Source: an uncultured Campylobacterota bacterium
GTDB lineage: Bacteria > Campylobacterota > Campylobacteria > Campylobacterales > Arcobacteraceae
Assembly: GCA_903821805.1 (NCBI GenBank)
Contig: CAIJNA010000080.1
Coordinates: 1-16,965 of the forward strand
Direction: 5' to 3'
DNA: 16,965 nt
Made by a program: the position numbers and the translations under genes
The notes under the pieces: model-generated
Databases searched by the model: none
What the model was told of the DNA's origin: nothing
What the model saw: only the letters and a program-made list of their open reading frames with translations
Shown: one piece after another, positions 8,208 to 14,927 of the stretch
How the letters are laid out: each line of letters begins with the position of its first letter
Numbering within the stretch: position 1 is the first letter of the stretch

Positions 8208-8354
8208 ATTAATATAGTACATCACTTCTAGTATCACAATATCTAAGCATTAATAATTTTATCTATTTTCTTCAGCTAATCGTGTTGCAATAAATTCACG
8301 GTTTTCTACCTTCTTAATTAGAATGAAGAATATCAAATTCAAAAAAGGGTTAAA
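8206..8354. other. Intergenic stretch between pgaD terminators and yaiI
   Basis: This 149-base stretch holds no clear gene or strong promoter. The minus strand has a short open stretch ending in a TAA at 8261-8259 whose last residues read KVENREFIATRLAEENR; it has no convincing start and may be a gene remnant or chance. The yaiI ribosome site (AAAAGGG) lies at its right end. Confidence 0.4.
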
Positions 8355-8807
8355 ATGCTTACAATATATGTTGACGGTGATGCTTTTCCAAATCTTTTAA
8401 AACCAATTTTATTCCGTTCTATTGAAAGATTGAAGCTCAACACTATTGTTATTTCAAACAAGAAAATAGATATTGGAAATTCAAATTTTATTTCATCTAT
8501 AATAGTTGATGCTGGAGCCGATGAAGCTGACAATAAAATAGTTGAGCTCGTAACAATAGGAGATCTGGTTATCACAGCTGATATACCATTGGCAGATAGA
8601 GTTATCTCAAAAGATGCTCATGCAATTGATCATAGAGGGGAGCTTTACAGTCATGATAATATTAAGCAATATAAAGCTGTGCGAGATTTGATGGATCAAA
8701 TAAGGCAGAGTGGTGAAATCACAAAAGGACCGAAACCTTTTGGTGTCAAAGATGCTCATGAGTTTGCAAATCAACTTAACAGTTTTTTGGCGAAACACTG
8801 TAAGTAA
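8355..8807 (+). CDS. yaiI: UPF0178 (DUF188) family protein, YaiI/YqxD-like
   Basis: Member of the widespread UPF0178/DUF188 family, whose exact role is not established; the fold is PIN-like, so a nuclease role has been suspected. The 150 residues align throughout with E. coli YaiI: VDGDAFPN at the start, DAGADEADNKIVE, GDLVITADIPLADRVI, HRGELYSHDNI and RDLMDQIRQSGEITKGPKPF. The family usually has VDADACPN at residues 6-13; here Gly and Phe replace the second Ala and the Cys. It stands alone, downstream of the pga terminators and convergent with ssrA, with an AAAAGGG ribosome site. The family call is secure, the function unknown. Confidence 0.92.
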   Translation: MLTIYVDGDAFPNLLKPILFRSIERLKLNTIVISNKKIDIGNSNFISSIIVDAGADEADNKIVELVTIGDLVITADIPLADRVISKDAHAIDHRGELYSHDNIKQYKAVRDLMDQIRQSGEITKGPKPFGVKDAHEFANQLNSFLAKHCK

Positions 8808-8848
8808 TTGTTATTTTTTGATGATTTATAATGTGTTAAAGAGAGACA

Positions 8849-9223
8849 TGGTGGAGTTGTCGGGGATCGAACCCGAGTCTTAAAACAGCTTATATTAGCG
8901 TCTACATGTTTAGAAGGGTTGAATAAATTCACCTTACAGCTTCTCAACCCGCAAAAGCAACTGCAAGGCTAAGATTTAAAATGTCCCTTTTGAAAATAAT
9001 CACTTTTCAAAAAGTAAGCTATATATGATGAGCCTTCCAATGATCTACTTATATAGCATCAGTAGCGGAAAGCCTCCTAAAGTTTGTTAAACTTACGCTG
9101 CGTGAGCGTAAGCAGGAGCGTAATTTGTATTGTTTGCGTCTAAAAACGATGGATAGATTTACGATATATCCAAATCGACATGCAACTAATACTCACTGCT
9201 CTAATCGATACCAAGTCAACCCC
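8849..9223 (-). ncRNA. ssrA: Transfer-messenger RNA (tmRNA)
   Basis: Rescues stalled ribosomes and tags the unfinished peptide for proteolysis. The 5' end GGGGUUG (9223-9217) pairs with CAACUCC before the 3' ACCA (8849), making the tRNA-like acceptor stem, and the T arm TCGGG-TTCGATC-CCCGA is intact; CCA is encoded. The reading frame on the minus strand (9137 to 9093) specifies ANNTNYAPAYAHAA then UAA, close to the Campylobacter tag. Length is about 375 nucleotides, normal for a one-piece tmRNA. It is convergent with yaiI and divergent from the dehydrogenase gene. Any open frame across this region is incidental. Confidence 0.97.
9093..9137 (-). other. tmRNA tag peptide reading frame
   Basis: Fourteen codons plus UAA encode ANNTNYAPAYAHAA, starting with the GCA resume codon. 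The final Ala-Ala is what ClpX recognises in known tags. The histidine third from the end is where Lys or Leu is common in other tags. Confidence 0.93.
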
Positions 9224-9253
9224 AAGTGTATTTTGGTTACCAAAAAGTCCGAA

Positions 9254-9259
9254 ATTGTA
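9254..9259 (-). promoter_or_regulatory. Possible -10 element of ssrA
   Basis: The minus strand reads TACAAT about 31 bases before the mature tmRNA 5' end. This would give a precursor with a leader of about 25 nucleotides to be removed by RNase P. The match is reasonable but not unique. Confidence 0.4.
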
Positions 9260-9271
9260 TCTAATTTTTTG

Positions 9272-9277
9272 TATAAT
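9272..9277 (+). promoter_or_regulatory. -10 element of the dehydrogenase gene
   Basis: TATAAT preceded by a T-rich run lies 28 bases before the ATG at 9306. It shares a narrow divergent region with the ssrA promoter. No -35 is evident. Confidence 0.6.
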
Positions 9278-9305
9278 AATCATTATTTAAAAAAAAGGGT
9301 TATGA

Positions 9306-10508
9306 ATGAAAAACAAAGAAGGTATTTTAATCATTGGAGCAGGCGGAGTAAGTACGGTTGCAACTGTAAAATCTGCCATGAATATTGATACATTTAAAAA
9401 TATTACGCTTGCAAGTCGAACACTTAGCAAATGTGCACAAATCAAAGATATCGTTAAAGATAAAACGGGTGTAGATATAGAAATCGCACAAATTGATGCT
9501 GATGATACAAATGCTGTTATTGAACTTATTAATAAATTAAATCCTAAAGTTGTATTAAATGTAGCTCTTCCTTATCAAGACTTAACTATTATGGATGCTT
9601 GCAGTGCTACAGGAACACATTATATTGACACTGCAAATTATGAGCATCCTGATGAAGCTAAGTTTGAGTATAAACTTCAATGGGAAAGAAATAACGATTT
9701 TGAAAGCAAAGGTTTGACGGCACTTTTAGGAAGTGGATTTGACCCAGGTGTTACAGGTGTTTTTGTTAAATATATAGAAGAAAATTACCTTGATACTATA
9801 GAGTATATTGATATTATGGATTGTAATGCAGGAGATCATGGTTATAAATTTGCAACAAATTTTAATCCAGAAATAAATCTTAGAGAAGTTTCTGCGAATG
9901 GAAGATATTTTGAAAATGGAAAATGGATAGAAACAACTCCTCTTGAAATAAGAGTTGATTGGGATTATCCTGAAGTTGGAGTCAAAGCTTCTTATTTACT
10001 TTACCATGAAGAATTAGAAAGTTTAGCAAAAAATATCAAAGGGGTAAAAAGAATTAGATTTTTTATGACTTTCGGGGATAGCTATATTTCTCATATGAAT
10101 TGCCTTCAAAATGTAGGAATGCTTGGAATAGAGCCTGTAATGCATAAGGGTGTTGAGATTATTCCTATTGAATTCCTAAAAACGCTTTTACCAGATCCAG
10201 CTAGCCTTGGAAGTAGAACAAAGGGACTTACTAATATCGGTTGTGTATGTGAAGGTCTAAAAGACGGTGTTAGAAAAAAATACTATATATATAATGTCTG
10301 CAATCATGAAGAGTGCTACAGGGAAACTGCTTCTCAAGCAGTTAGCTACACAACAGGTGTACCAGCAATGATCGGAACTAAGCTAGTTTATAATGGTACT
10401 TGGGATTTGAAAGGTGCTAGAAATGTTGAAGAATTTGAATCGCAAACTTATATGGATGAGCTCATGACTCAAGGTTTACCTTGGAAAGTTATCGAGATGG
10501 GGATTTAA
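9306..10508 (+). CDS. Carboxynorspermidine/carboxyspermidine dehydrogenase
   Basis: Saccharopine-dehydrogenase-family enzyme that reductively condenses aspartate semialdehyde with putrescine (or diaminopropane) to carboxyspermidine (or carboxynorspermidine), the alternative spermidine route used by Campylobacter and Vibrio. It has 400 residues, as expected. The Rossmann motif is GILIIGAGGVSTV (Gly11, Gly13, Gly14). Other family features are NVALPYQDLTIMDAC, GTHYIDTANYE, GSGFDPGVTGVF and the CNHEECYRETASQAVSYTTGVPA segment near the C-terminus. An AAGGG site lies before the ATG; another ATG 4 bases earlier is out of frame. Older annotation calls such genes LYS1 or lysine/saccharopine dehydrogenase, but AguA and AguB nearby favour the polyamine role. 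The decarboxylase (NspC) is not in the window. Confidence 0.9.
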   Translation: MKNKEGILIIGAGGVSTVATVKSAMNIDTFKNITLASRTLSKCAQIKDIVKDKTGVDIEIAQIDADDTNAVIELINKLNPKVVLNVALPYQDLTIMDACSATGTHYIDTANYEHPDEAKFEYKLQWERNNDFESKGLTALLGSGFDPGVTGVFVKYIEENYLDTIEYIDIMDCNAGDHGYKFATNFNPEINLREVSANGRYFENGKWIETTPLEIRVDWDYPEVGVKASYLLYHEELESLAKNIKGVKRIRFFMTFGDSYISHMNCLQNVGMLGIEPVMHKGVEIIPIEFLKTLLPDPASLGSRTKGLTNIGCVCEGLKDGVRKKYYIYNVCNHEECYRETASQAVSYTTGVPAMIGTKLVYNGTWDLKGARNVEEFESQTYMDELMTQGLPWKVIEMGI

Positions 10509-10524
10509 TTCCCTCATCTTAATA

Positions 10525-12213
10525 TTACATATCTGTTCGTAAAATTGCTCCACTACTTGCATTTGTAACAAGTGCTCTATATTGTTTTAGCCAGCTTGAT
10601 TTTAATTCTTTTTTGATTGGTTTGAAGTTAGCTTTTCTTGTTGCTATTTCATCATCACTTAGATTTACAGCTAAAATATATTGGTCAACATCAATATGAA
10701 TTTCATCTCCATCTTGAAGTAATCCTATCATTCCACCTTCTGCAGCTTCTGGACTAACATGCCCAATACTTGCGCCCCTAGTCGCCCCACTAAATCTTCC
10801 ATCCGTAATAAGTGCAACTTTATCTCCAAGTCCCATTCCCATAATTAATGAAGTTGGTGCTAACATTTCTTGCATTCCTGGACCACCTTTAGGGCCTTCA
10901 TATCTTATAACTACAACATCTCCAGCTTTAACCTTATGGTTTAAAATTCCAGCTATTGCTTCATCTTGTGAGTTAAAACAAACAGCACTTCCTGTAAATA
11001 CTCTGCTTCCAGTAATTCCTGCAGTTTTGATAACAGCACCTTGCTCTGCTAAGTTACCATAAAGAATCGCCAGACCACCAACAGCACTATACGGATTGTC
11101 TAATGTATGAATAATATTTGTATCTGTAATTGATGCATTTTTGATTCTCTCTTTTATTGTTTCGCCAGTAATTGTTAGATTGTCAAGCAATACATCACCT
11201 CTTTTATCCATTTCGTGCATAACAGCACTTACACCACCAGCTTTATCAATATCTTGCATATGCACAGTTGAAAGTGATGGAGAAATTTTCGCTATATGAC
11301 TTACATGTTTACTGATTGTATTGATATCTTTAAGTTCAAAGTTTGCACCAGCTTCTTTCGCAATAGCTAGCATATGAAGAACTGTATTTGAGCTTCCACC
11401 CATTGCCATATCTACGGCAAATGCATTTCGAACCGCATTTTCATTTAGAATATTTGTAATATTGTATTTTGCTTTTTCGCCATCATTCATCAGGGCTATT
11501 TCACAAATTCTTCTAGCAGCTTTTCTGTAAAGTGCTTCCCTTTCAGGTGTTAGAGCCAAAATAGTTCCATTCCCACTAAGTGCTATTCCCATAGCTTCCA
11601 TTAATGTATTCATAGAGTTCGCAGTAAACATTCCGCTACAGCTTCCACCACTTGGACAAGCATTGCATTCAATATCTTTTAGTTCATCAGCTGTAATTTG
11701 ACCAGCTTCAAATTTTCCAACGGCTTCAAATGCAGTTGCAAGATCTATAGGAGTTCCATCTTTTGTATAACCTTTAGCCATTGGCCCACCACTTACAAAT
11801 ATTGTTGGAACATTAACTCTTAAAGCTCCCATTATCATGCCAGGAACGATTTTATCGCAGTTAGGTATAGCTATCATAGCGTCGAGTTTATGTGCATTCA
11901 TAACAGTTTCTATACTATTTGCGATTATCTCTCTTGATGGTAAACTAAAAAGCATTCCATCATGACCCATTGCGATTCCATCATCAACACCAATCGTATT
12001 AAATTCAAATGGAACACAACCAGCTTTTTTAATCTCATCTTTAATAATAGCACTTACTTTATCAAGGAAAAAATGCCCTGGAATAATTTCAATAAAAGAA
12101 TTTGCAACCCCAATAAATGGTTTTGAAAAATCTTCATCTTTTAGTCCAGTAGCTCTTAGTAAGCTTCTGTGTGGAGCTCTTTGGTGTCCTATTTTAACTT
12201 CATCACTTCTCAT
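10525..12213 (-). CDS. ilvD: Dihydroxy-acid dehydratase
   Basis: Iron-sulfur enzyme that dehydrates 2,3-dihydroxy-isovalerate and the methylvalerate analogue in valine, leucine and isoleucine synthesis. The 562 residues run full length: [12 protein letters not shown] near the start, NCDKIVPG (Cys119), [17 protein letters not shown] (Cys186, Cys192), and [23 protein letters not shown] near the end. The position that carries a third cluster cysteine in [2Fe-2S] dehydratases (TPC) reads IPGH here, as in E. coli (VPGH), which suggests the oxygen-sensitive [4Fe-4S] type; this is inference. A GAGGA site precedes the ATG. The gene is convergent with the dehydrogenase gene (16-base gap) and no other ilv gene is adjacent. 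Confidence 0.96.
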   Translation of the reverse strand: MRSDEVKIGHQRAPHRSLLRATGLKDEDFSKPFIGVANSFIEIIPGHFFLDKVSAIIKDEIKKAGCVPFEFNTIGVDDGIAMGHDGMLFSLPSREIIANSIETVMNAHKLDAMIAIPNCDKIVPGMIMGALRVNVPTIFVSGGPMAKGYTKDGTPIDLATAFEAVGKFEAGQITADELKDIECNACPSGGSCSGMFTANSMNTLMEAMGIALSGNGTILALTPEREALYRKAARRICEIALMNDGEKAKYNITNILNENAVRNAFAVDMAMGGSSNTVLHMLAIAKEAGANFELKDINTISKHVSHIAKISPSLSTVHMQDIDKAGGVSAVMHEMDKRGDVLLDNLTITGETIKERIKNASITDTNIIHTLDNPYSAVGGLAILYGNLAEQGAVIKTAGITGSRVFTGSAVCFNSQDEAIAGILNHKVKAGDVVVIRYEGPKGGPGMQEMLAPTSLIMGMGLGDKVALITDGRFSGATRGASIGHVSPEAAEGGMIGLLQDGDEIHIDVDQYILAVNLSDDEIATRKANFKPIKKELKSSWLKQYRALVTNASSGAILRTDM

Positions 12214-12272
12214 GCAAATATCCTCTAGATTTTATAAATTTAAAAAATTATATCGAATCTTTTCTAAAACAC

Positions 12273-12301
12273 TTGACAAAAAAAGTAAAGGTTGCTATAA
12301 T
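12273..12301 (+). promoter_or_regulatory. Consensus sigma-70 promoter of the tRNA pair
   Basis: TTGACA (12273-12278) and TATAAT (12296-12301) are both perfect and separated by exactly 17 bases; the -10 also has the TGC extension. It drives tRNA-Leu and tRNA-Ser with a leader of about 60 bases. This is much closer to the E. coli consensus than the other promoters of the window. Confidence 0.9.
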
Positions 12302-12370
12302 TCCGCCACTTAATTCAAATGACAATTTGTTTTATAAAATACCTCTGATGAACTAATCATCAAAATACAT

Positions 12371-12457
12371 GCGAGTGTGGCGGAATAGGTAGACGCGTGG
12401 GACTTAAAATCCCATTCCGGTTTCGGAGTATCGGTTCGATTCCGATCATTCGCACCA
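12371..12457 (+). tRNA. tRNA-Leu (anticodon UAA)
   Basis: Acceptor stem GCGAGTG/CATTCGC with encoded ACCA. The anticodon stem TGGGA/TCCCA encloses CTTAAAA, giving anticodon TAA at 12405-12407. A long variable arm fits a class II tRNA, and the T loop TTCGATT is present. The next tRNA starts after 7 bases. Confidence 0.97.
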
Positions 12458-12464
12458 TTGGTAT

Positions 12465-12552
12465 AGAGAGTTGGCTGAGTGGTCGAAAGCACCGGTTTTG
12501 AAAACCGGCGACTGTAACAGGTCCGTGGGTTCGACTCCCACACTCTCTGCCA
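12465..12552 (+). tRNA. tRNA-Ser (anticodon UGA)
   Basis: Acceptor stem AGAGAGT/ACTCTCT with discriminator G and encoded CCA, as in bacterial serine tRNAs. The anticodon stem CCGGT/ACCGG encloses TTTGAAA, giving anticodon TGA at 12499-12501. It has a long variable arm and T loop TTCGACT. It is probably co-transcribed with tRNA-Leu. Confidence 0.97.
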
Positions 12553-12648
12553 CTTTTAAAAAATCAATCAAATTCATCTTGTAATTATCAAACAACTTTA
12601 CTACAATATTATTATTTTGCTCTAATTTTAAAACATTTCACCCAATTT

Positions 12649-12657
12649 TGGTATAAT
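12649..12657 (+). promoter_or_regulatory. Extended -10 promoter of mobA
   Basis: TGGTATAAT lies 25 bases upstream of the mobA ATG. An AAGGA ribosome site is at 12673-12677. The flanking TTTTGG...TTTT context matches the acpP and pgaB promoters. Confidence 0.75.
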
Positions 12658-12682
12658 TTTTTCATCAAAAATAAGGAATCAG

Positions 12683-13252
12683 ATGCCAAAAATAGAAAAT
12701 ATCCCTTGTGTTATTTTAAGTGGTGGTAAAAGTAGTAGAATGGGTAGAGACAAATCTATGCTTCCTTTTGGTAGTGAAAATTCACTTATAAAATATCAGT
12801 ACATTAAATTCTCAAAAATTTTTAAAAATATCTATATTTCAAGCAAAGAAAATAAATTTGATTTTCCATGTCAAATTATTTATGATGAGAACGATATTTT
12901 TTCTCCAATGGTAGCTTTACAGTCAATTTTAAACAAGTTTAATAATCAAAAAGTCTTTATTGTTTCTGTTGATACGCCTCTTGTTTTGGAAAGCAGTATT
13001 GTGGATCTTATTGAAAACAAAGATAATGCCGAAGTTGTTATTTGTGCAGATGAGTTTAAAGTGCACAATTTATGTGGTATTTTTTCAAGTGATATTTTGC
13101 CAAAAATAGATCAAATGCTAGAAAATAACAATCACAAGATTAACTATTTGCTTACTAAGCTTGTTGATCTGAGAATTGTATACTTTGAAAATTCTCATCA
13201 ATTTTCAAATATAAATACACAAGAAGAATATGATGAATTGATTGTTTTGTAA
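12683..13252 (+). CDS. mobA: Molybdenum cofactor guanylyltransferase MobA
   Basis: Transfers GMP from GTP to molybdopterin to form the guanine dinucleotide cofactor of DMSO-reductase-family enzymes such as nitrate reductase and formate dehydrogenase. The 189-residue protein begins with the nucleotidyltransferase signature LSGGKSSRMGRDKSMLPF (about 12-29), followed by VSVDTPLV (metal-binding Asp) and, near the C-terminus, FSNINTQEEYDEL, which matches the family's N-x-NTPEDL-like end. Length is typical. It has its own promoter and is followed by a separate promoter for the next gene, so it is probably monocistronic. Its presence implies molybdoenzymes elsewhere in the genome. Confidence 0.92.
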   Translation: MPKIENIPCVILSGGKSSRMGRDKSMLPFGSENSLIKYQYIKFSKIFKNIYISSKENKFDFPCQIIYDENDIFSPMVALQSILNKFNNQKVFIVSVDTPLVLESSIVDLIENKDNAEVVICADEFKVHNLCGIFSSDILPKIDQMLENNNHKINYLLTKLVDLRIVYFENSHQFSNINTQEEYDELIVL

Positions 13253-13324
13253 CCAGCTTTTAACTATTTTCTTCTCAATAACTGATATAAAATATACTAT
13301 TTCCAGTTCTCTAAAGCACTTTAT

Positions 13325-13333
13325 TGTTATAAT
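13325..13333 (+). promoter_or_regulatory. Extended -10 promoter of the NtrC-like gene
   Basis: TGTTATAAT, with TGn extension, lies 43 bases upstream of the ATG at 13377. An AAAGGA ribosome site follows. There is no -35 match. Confidence 0.65.
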
Positions 13334-13376
13334 CAAACCAAATACAAAAATACAAAAAAGTTTTAAAAGGATTTGA

Positions 13377-14117
13377 ATGACGAAGTTTATTGCTGCATCA
13401 TCTATCTCACAACAAATTTTAAAGTCAGCAAAACTATCTGCAGACTTACCAATAAATACTTTAATATATGGACAAACAGGAGTTGGGAAAAAACTCCTAG
13501 CAAAAGAAATCCTTCCAAATGCCCTTACAATAAACGGTAAAGACCTTGAAAAACTAATTATTGCCAAGCAAATAGATCTTGCAACGCACTCTGAGATTGT
13601 CATCGTAAATGTCGGATCCGTAATCAATGTTGAAGAATTTTTTTCGCATTTGAAAAATATCAAACTTGTAGGAATAAATCTTGATAAAAATGACCGATTT
13701 AATCAATATTTTGCAATCAAAATAGAGATTCCATCTCTTGAAGAGAGGGTTGAAGATCTTCAAGAACTGATCGAGATTTACAAGCAGGAAGCTATGGGAA
13801 TTTACAATATTAATCTTTCTCTCAAAAATATAAATCTAGACTTGAGCGGTAATGGAGTTACTCTTAAACAATCAATCTATAAATCGATACTTTTACAATC
13901 TATTACAACAAATGATATGCTCCAAACAATGGAAATGTATCTTACAAAAAAGCTAAAAGATGGAAAGACTTATAGAGATTTGCTTGAAATTTTTGAAGTA
14001 CCTTTGCTTAAAGCAGCAAAGAAAGTTTATAAATCACAATTGCAAATGGCAGACAAATTAGAAATTAACAGAATTACACTTAGAAAAAAAATACACCAAT
14101 ATTTTGGGGAACTTTAA
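13377..14117 (+). CDS. Reduced sigma-54-activator-like protein with Fis-type HTH
   Basis: Resembles the central and C-terminal parts of NtrC-type enhancer-binding proteins but is strongly reduced at 246 residues. Seen: Walker A GQTGVGKK (32-39), and FAIKIEIPSLEERVEDLQEL (112-131), which lines up with the sensor region RIPPLRERxEDI. LSGNGVTLKQSIYKSILL (156-173) lines up with WPGNVRELxNxxxxAxIL. The C-terminal Fis-like helix-turn-helix is at about 208-245 (MADKLEINRITLRKKIHQYF). Missing: a receiver domain, the sigma-54-contacting GAFTGA loop, and a proper Walker B (IVIVNVGS lacks the acidic pair). It probably binds DNA; sigma-54 activation is unlikely. It is 2 bases from the next gene and upstream of amtB-PII, suggesting a nitrogen-related role by position only. 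Confidence 0.75.
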   Translation: MTKFIAASSISQQILKSAKLSADLPINTLIYGQTGVGKKLLAKEILPNALTINGKDLEKLIIAKQIDLATHSEIVIVNVGSVINVEEFFSHLKNIKLVGINLDKNDRFNQYFAIKIEIPSLEERVEDLQELIEIYKQEAMGIYNINLSLKNINLDLSGNGVTLKQSIYKSILLQSITTNDMLQTMEMYLTKKLKDGKTYRDLLEIFEVPLLKAAKKVYKSQLQMADKLEINRITLRKKIHQYFGEL

Positions 14118-14119
14118 CG

Positions 14120-14803
14120 ATGACTATTTATGAAGAATTATTAGAACATGACTTGAATCCATTTATGTTGTTTGATGGAGATGGAAAGATTAAAAATTTC
14201 AACAAGGAAGCTGAATTTTTATTAAATTTCGTATCCCCAAAAGAGCTTTTTAATCTTGCAGTATCTTATGCTAGTCAAACTTTTGGTTTTCGTAGAGAGT
14301 TTATAAGTTTATCGTACGATAAGCAAACTTTTTATGCGATACTAGTAGGTTATGTAAGTGATGATGAGATCGTCTTAAGGCTTTACAAAGAGGTATCAGG
14401 TACAAAAATGCTTAAGATTGATACAAATTTGAAAGAAACAAATATTTTTACACTGATAGGGTTATCAAAAAGTACAACATTGCTCGGTTCAAATATTTTG
14501 ATTGAAGAGATTTATGATGTTTCTATACCACTTTTAAAACTAAATGTAAATGAATTTTTGCTTTCTTTGAATAACATCTTCGAACAAATTAAAGATGCAA
14601 AAAACATTACTTTGAGAGTTTATTTGAAAACGGGTGAGTATGAAGTTATAAATAAAAAGAAATATAAAATTATCGCAATAGAGTTTGTTTCTAAAGATAA
14701 AATTGAATTCTACCCATTAAAAGTTGAAGCTGGCAAAAATGATTTGCTTCATGTGACTAGTAATAAAAATTCAATAAAACTCGAATTACCATTAATTGTA
14801 TAA
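14120..14803 (+). CDS. PAS-like sensor protein with kinase-like C-terminal remnant
   Basis: Not matched to a characterised protein. The 227 residues have no signal peptide or membrane helix, so it is probably cytoplasmic. The first ~90 residues look like a PAS domain (NPFMLFDGDGKIKNFNKEAEFLL at 13-35). The C-terminal part suggests a decayed histidine-kinase ATPase domain: LNVNEFLLSLNNIFEQI (141-157) resembles an N-box, and SIKLELPLIV ends like GHKL kinases. No phosphoacceptor histidine motif and no glycine-rich ATP lid (DxGxG) are visible, so catalysis is unlikely. It starts 2 bases after the NtrC-like gene and is probably translated with it. The pair reads as a reduced NtrB/NtrC derivative; this is inference. 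It is followed by 124 intergenic bases and amtB. Confidence 0.65.
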   Translation: MTIYEELLEHDLNPFMLFDGDGKIKNFNKEAEFLLNFVSPKELFNLAVSYASQTFGFRREFISLSYDKQTFYAILVGYVSDDEIVLRLYKEVSGTKMLKIDTNLKETNIFTLIGLSKSTTLLGSNILIEEIYDVSIPLLKLNVNEFLLSLNNIFEQIKDAKNITLRVYLKTGEYEVINKKKYKIIAIEFVSKDKIEFYPLKVEAGKNDLLHVTSNKNSIKLELPLIV

Positions 14804-14845
14804 AATATAAACAGGAAACATCTGGATTCTTCTTTTAAAAAATAT

Positions 14846-14851
14846 TATAAT
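14846..14851 (+). promoter_or_regulatory. Possible -10 element of amtB operon
   Basis: TATAAT lies 76 bases before the amtB ATG. An alternative TATTAT is nearer, at about 14884-14889. No sigma-54 site (GG-N10-GC) was found between 14804 and 14927. The amtB ribosome site AAGGGG lies shortly before its ATG. Confidence 0.4.
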
Positions 14852-14868
14852 AAAAATTAATTTTTATT
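14849..14868. repeat. 20-base perfect A/T palindrome upstream of amtB
   Basis: AATAAAAATTAATTTTTATT is its own reverse complement over 20 bases and overlaps the candidate -10 element. It could be an operator for a dimeric regulator, or a weak bidirectional terminator for the upstream gene pair. Being all A and T in an AT-rich gap, chance is possible. Confidence 0.5.
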
Positions 14869-14927
14869 CCATCGAATTCTTTTTATTATGGACTAAAAAA
14901 TATTACTAAAATTAAGGGGATTTTGAG

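Noticed and set aside
8259..8335. Short minus-strand stretch ending KVENREFIATRLAEENR and a TAA
   Set aside because: It reads like a protein C-terminus, but there is no room for a gene upstream and no start; too short to call even as a pseudogene.
9125..9388. An 87-codon plus-strand open frame across the ssrA region
   Set aside because: It lies antisense to the tmRNA and overlaps the dehydrogenase start in another frame; its sequence has no protein-like pattern.
10502..10524. GGGATTTAATTCCC as a shared terminator between the dehydrogenase and ilvD
   Set aside because: Only four base pairs with a 6-base loop and no T-run; too weak to call.
12310..12543. A 77-codon minus-strand open frame across the tRNA pair
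   Set aside because: It is antisense to two intact tRNA genes; such 'MWESNPRT...' frames are a known false call from tRNA sequence.
13205..13663. Minus-strand 152-codon open frame overlapping mobA and the NtrC-like gene
   Set aside because: It is a shadow of two well-supported plus-strand genes and shows no recognisable motif.
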